DNA from: an uncultured Pseudomonadota bacterium
Lineage (GTDB): Bacteria > Pseudomonadota > Gammaproteobacteria > Steroidobacterales > Steroidobacteraceae
Direction of reading: 5' to 3'
Assembly (NCBI GenBank): GCA_946479515.1
Contig: CAMLGF010000014.1
Coordinates: forward strand, 9,543 to 73,542
DNA length: 64,000 bases
The position numbers and the translations under genes are program-made. Under the pieces are notes generated by a model. That model ran no database searches. It was not told where the DNA came from and saw only the letters and a list, made by a program, of their open reading frames with translations. Within the stretch, counting starts at the first letter, position 1. The number at the start of each line of letters is the position of its first letter. This document shows positions 1-8,218 of the stretch, one piece after another.

Positions 1-1
1 C

Positions 2-2653
2 TGTGGCGTGGGCTGCGGAGTACTGGCGGCGCCGCGTCGTGGCGGCGGCGTGGACGTGCGCGGCGATCCCGCGCATCCGGCGAATAGCGGCCGCCTGTGC
101 GTGAAGGGCAGCGCGCTTGGCGAGACGCTGGGCCTCGAAGACCGGTTGCTGCATCCCACGATCGGCGGCGAGCGCGTGAGCTGGGACGCGGCGACGGCGC
201 ACGTGGCGCGCGAGTTCCGCCGTTGCCTGGAGCAACACGGCCCGGAGTCGGTGGCCTTCTACGTCTCGGGGCAGCTGCTCACCGAGGATTACTACATCGC
301 CAACAAGCTGATGAAGGGCTACATCGGCGCGGCGAACATCGACACCAACTCGCGGCTGTGCATGGCGTCGGCCGTGGCCGGGCACCGACGTGCCTTCGGC
401 GAAGACGTGGTGCCGGTGAGTTACGAGGACCTGGAGTCGTGCGAGCTCGTGGTGCTGGTTGGCTCCAACACCGCCTGGTGTCATCCCATCCTCTGGCAAC
501 GCGTGCTGGCGGCGCGCGAGCGGCGGCCGCAGATGCGCATCGTGGCGTTGGATCCGCGCTGCACCTCGACGACGGACAGCGCCGATCTGCATCTGCCCCT
601 GGCCGCGGGCAGCGACACGATGCTGTTCAATGGCTTGCTGGTGTGGTTGGCCGATCACGAGGCGATCGACCGCGCATACGTCGACGCGCACACGCGCGGC
701 TTCGACGAGGCGCTGGCGGCGGCACGCGTCTCCAGCCCCGACGTGGCGACGACGGCGCGGGCCTGCGGCATCTCCGCGGAGAAGCTGCGCCAGTTCTACG
801 AGTGGTTCGCCGCGACACCGGGCGTGATCACGGCGTTTTCGCAGGGCGTGAACCAGAGCTCTTCGGGCACCGACAAGGTCAATGCCATCATCAACTGCCA
901 CCTGGCCACGGGCCGCATCGGCAAGCGGGGGGCCGGGCCGTTCTCCGTCACCGGCCAGCCCAACGCCATGGGCGGGCGCGAGGTCGGCGGCTTCGCCAAC
1001 ACGCTGGCCGCGCACATCGATCTGGAAGACGAAGCGGGTCGCCACGCGGTGCAGCGTTTCTGGAACAGCCCCACCATCGCCAGCCGGCAGGGTCCGAAGG
1101 CGGTGGAAATGTTCGATCGCATCCACGACGGGGGCATCAAGGCCGTATGGATCATGGCCACCAACCCGGTAGTCAGTCTGCCGGACGCCGACAAGGTCCG
1201 CGCCGCGCTCGCCGGCTGCGAGCTGGTGGTGGTCTCGGACGTCATGGCCAACACCGACACCGCGGCACTGGCGCACGTGCTGCTGCCCGCGCTCGCCTGG
1301 GGCGAGAAAGACGGCATGGTCACCAACTCCGATCGCACGATCTCGCGCCAGCGGCCCTTCCTGCCGCCGCCGGGCGAGGCGCGCGCGGACTGGCGCATCA
1401 TCTGCGACGTGGCGCGCGCCATGGGATTTCCGGGCTTCGATTTCGTCTCGCCGCACGAGATATTCCGCGAGCATGCCCGGTTGACGACCCAGTTGAATGA
1501 CGGCCGGCGCGCGCTCGATCTCGGGGCCTGGGAGGGCATCACCGCCGCGGAGTATCGCCAGTGGCAACCCGCCGCCTGGCCCATGGCCGCGACGCGTGAC
1601 GGCGCGCAGGGCCCGATGTTCACCGATGGCAGGTTCCTGCACGCGGACGGGCGTGCGCGCTTCGTCGCGCTGACGCCGCGGCGGCCCGAGAACGCACCGG
1701 ACGAGGACTTCCCCCTGATCCTCAATACCGGCCGGGTGCGGGATCACTGGCACACCATGACGCGCACGGCGAAGTCCGCGCGGCTGTCCGCGCACGTCGC
1801 CGAGCCCTTCGTCGAGGTGAATCCGGCCGATGCGCTCAAGTTCGCGGTGCGCGAGGGGGAGCTGGCGCGGCTGCGTTCGCGCTGGGGCGCCATGGTCGTG
1901 CGCGTGCGCAGCGAGGGCGAGGTGCCCGCGGGCATGGTGTTCGCGCCTATCCACTGGAACGGCGCGTACGCGTCGGACGCACGCGTGGGAGCCCTGACCA
2001 ATCCGGTGGTCGATCCGGTGTCCGGCGAGCCGGAGCTCAAGCACACACCGGTGGCCATCGAACCTTTCGTCGCCGACTGGTACGGGGTGATCTATGCGCG
2101 CACCGCGCTGTCATCGCTGTCTGTCCCCCGGTCTGTCGCCTGGTGGACGCGCGTGCAGGGCGAACAATTCCTGCGATACGAGCTGGTGGGCCGGGGCTTT
2201 CCCGACTGGTCGCAGGAGGCGCGGCGGCTGTGCGGCGCGGCGGCGGGCGCCGAGGTGGACTGGATCGAGTACGTCGACCCCTCGTACCGGCTGTATCGCG
2301 GCGCCTGGTTCGCCGACGATCGCTTGCAGGCCTGTCTGTACGTCGACGGCCGTCCCGGCCTGCCGGATCGCGGCTGGCTCGCCAGCCTGTTCGCGCGGCG
2401 CAAGCTCGACAACGCGGCACGCGCGAGCCTGCTGGCCGGCAGGGCCTTGCAGGGCGCCGACCCGGGCCCGCTGGTGTGTTCCTGCTTCGGGGTGGGAAGC
2501 AATCCGATTGCCGCGTGCGCGCGGGAGTTGGGCGCGGCAGCGACAGCCGCGGCCATCGGCCAGCGTCTGAAGTGCGGCACGAATTGCGGGTCGTGCATCC
2601 CGGAGATTCAGCGGGTGATCGCCGCGCAGGCCGCGTTGGCGGCGCGGGCCTGA
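2..2653 (+). CDS. nasA: Assimilatory nitrate reductase, 5' end cut by window edge
   Basis: Molybdopterin enzyme reducing nitrate to nitrite in the cytoplasm. The frame is open to the left edge and begins inside the N-terminal [4Fe-4S] motif: the first codons read CGVGCG and the last cysteine of the set is in RLCVKG, so only a few N-terminal residues and the start are missing. The molybdopterin oxidoreductase core is followed by the dinucleotide-binding domain (from NTGRVRDHWH). The C-terminus carries a BFD-like [2Fe-2S] domain with VCSCFGVG and CGTNCGSC. That tail is typical of NasA and absent from NarG and NapA. No nitrite reductase genes are visible; they may lie to the left. Functionally it belongs with the transporter and kinase genes at 6.0-14.1 kb, from which it is separated by a carbohydrate locus. 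Confidence 0.93.
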   Translation, partial: CGVGCGVLAAPRRGGGVDVRGDPAHPANSGRLCVKGSALGETLGLEDRLLHPTIGGERVSWDAATAHVAREFRRCLEQHGPESVAFYVSGQLLTEDYYIANKLMKGYIGAANIDTNSRLCMASAVAGHRRAFGEDVVPVSYEDLESCELVVLVGSNTAWCHPILWQRVLAARERRPQMRIVALDPRCTSTTDSADLHLPLAAGSDTMLFNGLLVWLADHEAIDRAYVDAHTRGFDEALAAARVSSPDVATTARACGISAEKLRQFYEWFAATPGVITAFSQGVNQSSSGTDKVNAIINCHLATGRIGKRGAGPFSVTGQPNAMGGREVGGFANTLAAHIDLEDEAGRHAVQRFWNSPTIASRQGPKAVEMFDRIHDGGIKAVWIMATNPVVSLPDADKVRAALAGCELVVVSDVMANTDTAALAHVLLPALAWGEKDGMVTNSDRTISRQRPFLPPPGEARADWRIICDVARAMGFPGFDFVSPHEIFREHARLTTQLNDGRRALDLGAWEGITAAEYRQWQPAAWPMAATRDGAQGPMFTDGRFLHADGRARFVALTPRRPENAPDEDFPLILNTGRVRDHWHTMTRTAKSARLSAHVAEPFVEVNPADALKFAVREGELARLRSRWGAMVVRVRSEGEVPAGMVFAPIHWNGAYASDARVGALTNPVVDPVSGEPELKHTPVAIEPFVADWYGVIYARTALSSLSVPRSVAWWTRVQGEQFLRYELVGRGFPDWSQEARRLCGAAAGAEVDWIEYVDPSYRLYRGAWFADDRLQACLYVDGRPGLPDRGWLASLFARRKLDNAARASLLAGRALQGADPGPLVCSCFGVGSNPIAACARELGAAATAAAIGQRLKCGTNCGSCIPEIQRVIAAQAALAARA

Positions 2654-2669
2654 TTCCCGACTTCTGCGT

Positions 2670-2996
2670 TCAATCTTCTTCGGGGCCGAGGTCCTGCTCG
2701 AGCTCCTCGTCGGTGATGCCCAGCTGCGCTTCCTCGGCCTGATCGAGACCGCCGCCGAGCCCGGCATCGCGCGCGCCCACCACGCGGTCGAGCGCCAGCT
2801 CCTCGGACTCGTCGCCGGTGTCTTCGACGTCGGGCCGTTCACCCGTGCCCTGGCGATCGCTGGTGCTGTCGAGGCCGTGCAGGCCCATCATGTCGGCGCC
2901 GGTGTCAGAGCTGTCGCTGGGCCCCAGCGACGCGATGTCGCGCCCCCGGAGCAATTCATCCTCGCTCGGCACTCTCGCGGGTTTCTTCGGGCTCAT
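2670..2996 (-). CDS. Acidic, probably disordered protein of unknown function
   Basis: A 108-residue protein, very rich in Asp, Glu and Gly, with no signal peptide or membrane segment. It opens with a short basic stretch (MSPKKPARVP), then has a serine-rich acidic segment (SLGPSDSSDTGAD) and ends in a DE-rich tail containing LGITDEE. Small acidic proteins ending in a GITDEE-like motif recur in proteobacteria and are sometimes labelled HPr-related, but I see no HPr fold or active histidine here. It is convergent with nasA, 16 bases from its stop, and divergent from the esterase gene. Coding status is supported by an ATG start and the conserved-looking tail. Function is unknown. Confidence 0.6.
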   Translation of the reverse strand: MSPKKPARVPSEDELLRGRDIASLGPSDSSDTGADMMGLHGLDSTSDRQGTGERPDVEDTGDESEELALDRVVGARDAGLGGGLDQAEEAQLGITDEELEQDLGPEED

Positions 2997-3120
2997 GTAT
3001 GCCTCCGATGCGTTGATCCACCGCTACTGTGAACGCGCCGGCGTGCGAACGGCCCCGGAGAGCGCCGGCCAAGCGGCGAGGCGCACGCGGACGGCGCGTA
3101 GGAGGGCGCCGCCGCTGGTT

Positions 3121-3149
3121 TTGGAATAATCATACAAATTGGGTATCGT
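3121..3149 (+). promoter_or_regulatory. Candidate sigma-70 promoter for the esterase/GH97 pair
   Basis: TTGGAA (3121-3126), a 17-base spacer, then TATCGT (3144-3149). It sits in an unusually AT-rich patch of an otherwise GC-rich gap and ends 21 bases before the esterase start. An AGGGGGAC ribosome-binding site follows at about 3161. The -10 box is imperfect. Confidence 0.4.
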
Positions 3150-3170
3150 TGTGCGCGCCAAGGGGGACAC

Positions 3171-4013
3171 ATGAAAAGACTCTGCTTCGCCGCGCTGTTG
3201 CTGGCCGGTGCACTCGAGGTCGTGGCGCGCGCCGCCGGCGCGCCGCCGCAGAAGATGCTGCTGTGGCCCGAGGGCGCGCCGGGCGCCATGGTCAATGGCG
3301 GCGAGGAGACGGTGCGCATCACCGAGCAGGGCGAGCACATAGTCTCCAACGTTCACCGGCCATCGCTCACGGTCTATCTACCCGGGAAGTCGTTGGCCGG
3401 CCCGATGCCCGCGGTGGTGGTGATCCCGGGCGGCGGCCACCGCGAGCTGTGGACCGATCACGAAGGCCACGATGTCGCGAAGTTCCTGAATGGCCAGGGT
3501 ATCGCCGCGTTCGTGCTGTTCTATCGGCTGGAACGCGCACCGGATTCCACGTACAAGATCGAAGAACATGCGCTTGCGGATTTGAAGCGTGCCATGCAGG
3601 TGGTGCGCGCGCACGCGGCCGATTGGGCGGTGGACCCGGCGAAGGTCGGCACGATGGGCTTCTCCGCGGGCGGCCAGCTCGCGCTGCTCGGCGCGACCCG
3701 CTACGACACGGTCGAGGGCATCAGCACGCGGCCGGATTTCACGGCGCTGGTCTATCCCGGTCCGTGGCCGGACGTGAAGATCGATGCGAACACGCCGCCC
3801 ATGTACCTGCTCGCCGGCAGCGACGATCGGCCACAGGTGCTGGCCACGCTCGCACAGACATTCATGGCGCTGCGCGCGGCCAAGGTGCCGGCGGAGCTGC
3901 ATCTCTACGATGGCGTGCCGCATGGCTTCGGCATGCGCGCCGGCAACACCGGGCCGGTGAGCCATTGGCCGCAGCAGTTCGTCGACTGGCTGCGCACCCG
4001 CAAGATCCTGTAA
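3171..4013 (+). CDS. Secreted alpha/beta-hydrolase, acetyl-xylan-esterase-like
   Basis: Predicted periplasmic or secreted esterase of the BD-FAE/dienelactone-hydrolase-like group, 280 residues. Residues 1-22 form a signal peptide ending ARAAG. The oxyanion-hole region is VVIPGGGHRE, the nucleophile serine lies in GFSAGGQ, an acid residue is likely in LAGSDDR, and the catalytic histidine is in GVPHGFG. Such enzymes commonly remove acetyl groups from plant or algal polysaccharides. A GH97 gene starts 21 bases downstream on the same strand, so the two probably form one operon that deacetylates and then cleaves an oligosaccharide. Start chosen at ATG 3171 behind a strong purine-rich site. Substrate unknown. 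Confidence 0.82.
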   Translation: MKRLCFAALLLAGALEVVARAAGAPPQKMLLWPEGAPGAMVNGGEETVRITEQGEHIVSNVHRPSLTVYLPGKSLAGPMPAVVVIPGGGHRELWTDHEGHDVAKFLNGQGIAAFVLFYRLERAPDSTYKIEEHALADLKRAMQVVRAHAADWAVDPAKVGTMGFSAGGQLALLGATRYDTVEGISTRPDFTALVYPGPWPDVKIDANTPPMYLLAGSDDRPQVLATLAQTFMALRAAKVPAELHLYDGVPHGFGMRAGNTGPVSHWPQQFVDWLRTRKIL

Positions 4014-4034
4014 AGACTTTCTCCAGGGGGATTC

Positions 4035-5999
4035 GTGAAATACCTGCTTTCGGCGGCACTGGCCGCATCGATGATGGCGTCGTGGACCGTGGCCCCGGCC
4101 GCGGACATTCCGGCGCTGCGCTCACCGGACGGCCGGATCACCGTGAAGCTCGCGCACCAGGAGGGTGGACCGCTCACGTATTCCATCGAGCGCAATGGTG
4201 AGACGCTGATCGTGCCGTCGGCGCTGCGCGTGCGGCTGGCGGAGGGGGAGATTTCCTACGGCGCGGCGGGCGACGTCAGCACGCGCTCTTCGGACACCGT
4301 GCGCCAGCTCGTGGCCACCAAGGCGGCCGAAGCGCGCGATGCGTACAACGAGATCACGGTGACACTGAGGCCCGCCGGCGGCACGCCGCGCGAGTTGCGC
4401 TGGATCTTCCGTGCCTACGACGACGGCGTCGCCTTTCGTTACTGGGTGCCGGCGAATGCCGGTCTCGAAACACTGGCGGTGCGCGCCGAGGAGACCGAGT
4501 TCGGTTTCGCGGACGACTATGGGTGCTATGGCTTCAACGTCGGCCGCTTCGATTCCAGCCACGAGGGCGAGTTCGACCCGGTGCGGGCGCGGCTGATCCG
4601 CGACCACAGCTTCTACGATCTGCCGCTGGTGTGCCGTACGCCGAAGAATGCCTTCGCGATCGCGGAAGCGAATCTCGTCGACTATGGCGGTCTCTATCTG
4701 CATGGCCGGGGCGACGGCAAGCTCGGCGTGCAGCCACGATTGTCGCCGCGCGTGGACGACCGCTCGCTTGTGGCGAAGGTGGCGATCGGCGCGGATGGCG
4801 CGGGCTCGCCCTGGCGCGTCGTCATGCTCGCAGACCGGCTCGGCAACCTGATCGAGTCCAATCTCATCGGCAACCTGAATCCGGATCCATCTTTCGACAC
4901 GTCGTGGATCAAGCCTGGCAAGACGGCCTGGGACTGGTGGTCCGGACCCTATCTACCGCCGCCGGCCAGGGGCGGCACCGACATGCCGACCATCAAGACC
5001 TACATCGATTTCGCCGGCAAGTCGGGCTTCCAGTACATGATGATCGACGAGGGCTGGTGCCTGAACTCCGGCGTGGGCGGCAGCGCCCCGGCGGATGCGG
5101 ACGTGACCCGGACGAAGGCGGGCATCGACATGCCGGCGCTGGTGGCCTATGGCGCGCAGCGCAACGTCGGCCTGTGGCTGTGGGTGCAGTGGGCGCTGCT
5201 CGACCGGCAGATGGACGCGGCCCTGGAGCAGTACGCGAAGTGGGGCATCAGGGGCATCAAGGTCGACTTCATGGACCGCAACGACCAGCAGATGGTCGAC
5301 TATTACCATCGGCTGATGCGCAAGGCGGCCCAGCACCGCATCATGGTGGACATGCATGGCGCCTATCCACCCGCGGGTCTGAACCGCACCTGGCCGAACT
5401 ACCTCACGCAGGAAGGCATCATGGGCGCGGAGTACAACAAGTGGAGCCGGCGCATCACGGCCACGCACAACGTGAGCCTGGCGTTCACGCGCATGCTGCT
5501 CGGGCCGCTGGACTACACGCCGGGAGGGTTCCGCAATCGCACGCCGGCGGACTTCGAGGTGGTGAACTCGCCGCCGCAGGTGCAGACCACGCGTGGCCAC
5601 GGACTCGGCATGTTCGTGGTGTACGAGAGCCCCTTCCAGATGGTGGCGGACAGCCCCGACGTGTACCAGAACGCCGCGGGCTTCGACTTCATCAAACTGG
5701 TGCCGACGGTGTGGGACGAGACCCGCTTTCTCGGCGGGGACATCGATTCGCACGTGGTGGTGGCGCGGCGCAAGGGCCGCGACTGGTACGTGGGGGTCAT
5801 GGGCAATGAGCAGCCGCGTGAGGTGAGCGTGCCGATGTCGTTCCTCGGTGAAGGCAGGTTCAAGGCCACGGTGTGGGAAGACGGTGCGACGCCGACGGCG
5901 CTGAACGTGAGCGAGAAGGTGGTGGGGGCGGCCGACAGCCTGAGGCTGAAGCTGGCGCCGTCGGGCGGAGCGGCGATCCGGATCGTTGCGGGGAAGTGA
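4035..5999 (+). CDS. Glycoside hydrolase family 97 enzyme
   Basis: Secreted family-97 alpha-glycosidase, 654 residues, with a signal peptide (cleavage near PAAD, residue 23). The N-terminal beta-sandwich (about 25-280) precedes the TIM barrel (about 290-560, with AWDWWSGP, MMIDEGW, KVDFMDR and MVDMHGAYPP) and a C-terminal all-beta domain. In this family inverting alpha-glucosidases use glutamates, while retaining alpha-galactosidases use an aspartate on the barrel strand. The Asp411 in KVDFMDR fits the retaining branch, so alpha-galactosidase activity is at least as likely as alpha-glucosidase. The start is GTG with AGGGGG eight bases upstream (4025-4030). It follows the esterase by 21 bases. 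Confidence 0.88.
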   Translation: MKYLLSAALAASMMASWTVAPAADIPALRSPDGRITVKLAHQEGGPLTYSIERNGETLIVPSALRVRLAEGEISYGAAGDVSTRSSDTVRQLVATKAAEARDAYNEITVTLRPAGGTPRELRWIFRAYDDGVAFRYWVPANAGLETLAVRAEETEFGFADDYGCYGFNVGRFDSSHEGEFDPVRARLIRDHSFYDLPLVCRTPKNAFAIAEANLVDYGGLYLHGRGDGKLGVQPRLSPRVDDRSLVAKVAIGADGAGSPWRVVMLADRLGNLIESNLIGNLNPDPSFDTSWIKPGKTAWDWWSGPYLPPPARGGTDMPTIKTYIDFAGKSGFQYMMIDEGWCLNSGVGGSAPADADVTRTKAGIDMPALVAYGAQRNVGLWLWVQWALLDRQMDAALEQYAKWGIRGIKVDFMDRNDQQMVDYYHRLMRKAAQHRIMVDMHGAYPPAGLNRTWPNYLTQEGIMGAEYNKWSRRITATHNVSLAFTRMLLGPLDYTPGGFRNRTPADFEVVNSPPQVQTTRGHGLGMFVVYESPFQMVADSPDVYQNAAGFDFIKLVPTVWDETRFLGGDIDSHVVVARRKGRDWYVGVMGNEQPREVSVPMSFLGEGRFKATVWEDGATPTALNVSEKVVGAADSLRLKLAPSGGAAIRIVAGK

Positions 6000-6037
6000 G
6001 CCGTGCTTTCAGTGCGCGGGCGGGGGTGGTGAGCCGC

Positions 6038-6072
6038 GTCCCCATTTGCTGCAAATGAGGAATGTCCCCATT
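6038..6072. repeat. Direct repeat GTCCCCATT flanking a perfect palindrome
   Basis: GTCCCCATT occurs at 6038-6046 and again at 6064-6072. The 15-base palindrome CATTTGC-T-GCAAATG (6043-6057) starts inside the first copy. The second copy overlaps the hemD stop codon. It lies between the convergent GH97 and hemD genes. It resembles short extragenic palindromic elements of proteobacteria or a bidirectional hairpin, but it lacks a T-run. Confidence 0.55.
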
Positions 6073-6934
6073 AATCGGCGCCGTGTTGGTCGCCGCCGCG
6101 CTTGGTGTTGAGGGCTTCGCTGAGGGCCACGACCAGAGGCTTCATGAACCAGGAGTGCTCGGGGCTGGAGGCGACGTCGAAGCCGGCGGTGCGGATGGCC
6201 TCGGCGACGATGGGGCCGACGGCGGCGATCTTGGTGTTCGACAGCGCGCGCTTGACGAGCTGGGCGGGCTGCTGGTTCACGAGCCGCTCGATCTGCAGCT
6301 TGCTGGTGAAGGCGATGGCGTCGACCTCGCCGTTGGCCATGCGCTCGAGCAATGCCTTCACGGTGGCGTCGTCCGCGGCATTGCCATAGACGTAGGGCGC
6401 CACGGTGCTGAGCTCGGCGCCGCGCTCCTTGAGGAAGGTCTGCAGGCTCATGTTCGGGTCATTGCCGTAGAGCTGCAGCGCGACGCGGCGGCCGCGCAGA
6501 TCGAGCGGTTTCAGCGCCTCGATGACGCCCGGCGTGGTGGGCGCCCGGGCTTCGATGTGGGGGCGCAGCCCGAGTTGTCGCAGCACGCGCGCGGGCTTGG
6601 GTCCGCGGGTGATGGTGCGTATCCGGCCGAGCCCGTCGATGAAGCGTTCCTGCAGCGCGGGGTCGTACTTGTTGATGCAGGAGAGGATGCGCGTGAGCCC
6701 CTCGCCGGTGATCAGGATGAAATCGTCGAAGCCGCCCTCGGCGACTTTCACGGCGAAGGCGAGCACCGCGGCACTGTGCGGCGTGTCATAGATGGTGACC
6801 AGCGGGCAGCGCAGTACTTCGGCGCCACGCCGCTCGAGCAGTGAGCTGAAGATCTCGAGCTCGCGCATCTCGGGCACGGCGATGCGCTTGCCCTTGAGGT
6901 TCCAGTCGATCTGCGGCGGAGGTGACACGGACAT
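6071..6934 (-). CDS. hemD: Uroporphyrinogen-III synthase
   Basis: Cytoplasmic enzyme that closes and inverts ring D of hydroxymethylbilane to give uroporphyrinogen III, the precursor of siroheme and heme. It has 287 residues, near the usual 250-270. The two-lobed HemD fold is visible: GKRIAVPEMRELEIFSSLL at the start, ILITGEGLTR in lobe one, QLYGNDPNMSLQ in lobe two and the late IAAVGPIVAEAIRTAGF motif. It begins 35 bases after the narK stop on the same strand, so it is probably cotranscribed with the nitrate transporter. That suggests a dedicated copy feeding siroheme to assimilatory nitrite reductase. ATG start at 6934. Confidence 0.88.
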   Translation of the reverse strand: MSVSPPPQIDWNLKGKRIAVPEMRELEIFSSLLERRGAEVLRCPLVTIYDTPHSAAVLAFAVKVAEGGFDDFILITGEGLTRILSCINKYDPALQERFIDGLGRIRTITRGPKPARVLRQLGLRPHIEARAPTTPGVIEALKPLDLRGRRVALQLYGNDPNMSLQTFLKERGAELSTVAPYVYGNAADDATVKALLERMANGEVDAIAFTSKLQIERLVNQQPAQLVKRALSNTKIAAVGPIVAEAIRTAGFDVASSPEHSWFMKPLVVALSEALNTKRGGDQHGAD

Positions 6935-6969
6935 TCACCCAGTATGAAGCATTTGCGAAGCGCCGCTGG

Positions 6970-8184
6970 CTAGATGCGTGCGCCCGCGATGCCGACGGCG
7001 CCCCAGGTGGTGCGCCAGCGCTGCTTGATGACCGTGAGCCCGGAGAGCGCGAGCACCGCCAGCGAGGCGAAGGCGAGCAGCCCGGGCTGATACGTGCCCG
7101 TGAGCTGCTTGGAGAGGCCGAGGCTCGAGGCGAGGAAGAATCCGCCAACGCCACCGGTCATGCCCACGAGGCCGGTCATCACGCCGATTTCGTGCCGGAA
7201 ACGCTGCGGCACCAGCTGGAACACCGAGCCATTGCCCATGCCGAAGGCCAGCATGGCGATTGCGAACAGCGCCAGCGCGACGTACACGCTGACCGGGTGG
7301 AAACTCACGCTGACCAGCGCAACCGCGGCCACCGCGTACATGAGGCTCAGCGTCCTGATGCCGCCGATGCGGTCGGCCAGCGCGCCGCCGATGGGGCGCA
7401 CCAGCGAGCCCACGAACACGCACGCGGCCGTGAAATACCCGGCGTGCACGGCGCCCAGGCCGTAATCGGTGTTGAAGTAGATAGCCAGCGAGGAGGCGAG
7501 GCCGACGAAGCCGCCGAAGGTCACGGCGTAGAAGAACATGAACCACCAGGCGTCGCCCGAGCGCAGCACGGCAAGGTACTCCGGCAGCTTCTTCGGCGGC
7601 GGCGCCGCGGGCGAGTTCTTCGCGGCGAAGAGATAGACCAGGAATGCGACGGCGAGCGGCGCCACCGCGAGGCCGAGCACGTTGTTCCAGCCCCAGGCCG
7701 CCGCCAGTCCGGGGGCGAACAGGGAGGCGAACACGGTGCCGGAGTTGCCGGCGCCGGCGATGCCGAGCGCGATGCCCTGGTACTGCGGCGGATACCAGCG
7801 CGAAGCCAACGGCAGCGCCACCGCGAACGAGGCGCCGGCGACACCGAGCACCACGCCCAGCGCCAGCGCGCCCTGGTAGCTTGCGATGCCGACGAACCAT
7901 GCCGCGCCGAGGCCGGCGATGACGATGACCTGGCCGATGATGCCCGCGAGCCGCGGCCGCAATCTATCCACCAGCACACCGAACACCACGCGCAGCAATG
8001 CGCCGGCGAGCACCGGCAGCGCGACCATGAAGCCCTTCTGCGCGGGACTGAGGCCGAGATCGGCGGACATCTGCACGGCCAGCGCGCCGAGCAGCACCCA
8101 GACCATGAAGCTCATGTCAAAGTAGAAAAACGCCGACAACAACGTGGGAAGATGCCCGGCCTTCAGGAACTCGCGATTGATCAC
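6970..8184 (-). CDS. narK: Nitrate/nitrite transporter, MFS NarK family
   Basis: Inner-membrane major-facilitator protein importing nitrate, about 404 residues with 12 predicted helices. The NarK/NasA nitrate-signature motifs are present: GIAGAGNSGTVFASLFAP in helix 5 and GMTGGVGGFFLASSLG in helix 11, plus the MFS loop LVDRLRPR. The frame can be read from GTG 8217, but I prefer GTG 8184 (VINREFLKAGHLP): an AGAGGG site precedes it, and the sigma-54 element at 8220-8235 would start transcription near 8209, downstream of the longer start. Its 5' end lies back to back with the PP2C/kinase gene. hemD follows in the same direction. Confidence 0.9.
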   Translation of the reverse strand: MINREFLKAGHLPTLLSAFFYFDMSFMVWVLLGALAVQMSADLGLSPAQKGFMVALPVLAGALLRVVFGVLVDRLRPRLAGIIGQVIVIAGLGAAWFVGIASYQGALALGVVLGVAGASFAVALPLASRWYPPQYQGIALGIAGAGNSGTVFASLFAPGLAAAWGWNNVLGLAVAPLAVAFLVYLFAAKNSPAAPPPKKLPEYLAVLRSGDAWWFMFFYAVTFGGFVGLASSLAIYFNTDYGLGAVHAGYFTAACVFVGSLVRPIGGALADRIGGIRTLSLMYAVAAVALVSVSFHPVSVYVALALFAIAMLAFGMGNGSVFQLVPQRFRHEIGVMTGLVGMTGGVGGFFLASSLGLSKQLTGTYQPGLLAFASLAVLALSGLTVIKQRWRTTWGAVGIAGARI

Positions 8185-8218
8185 TTCACCCTCTTCGCTT
8201 TCGATGCCCCAGGTCACT

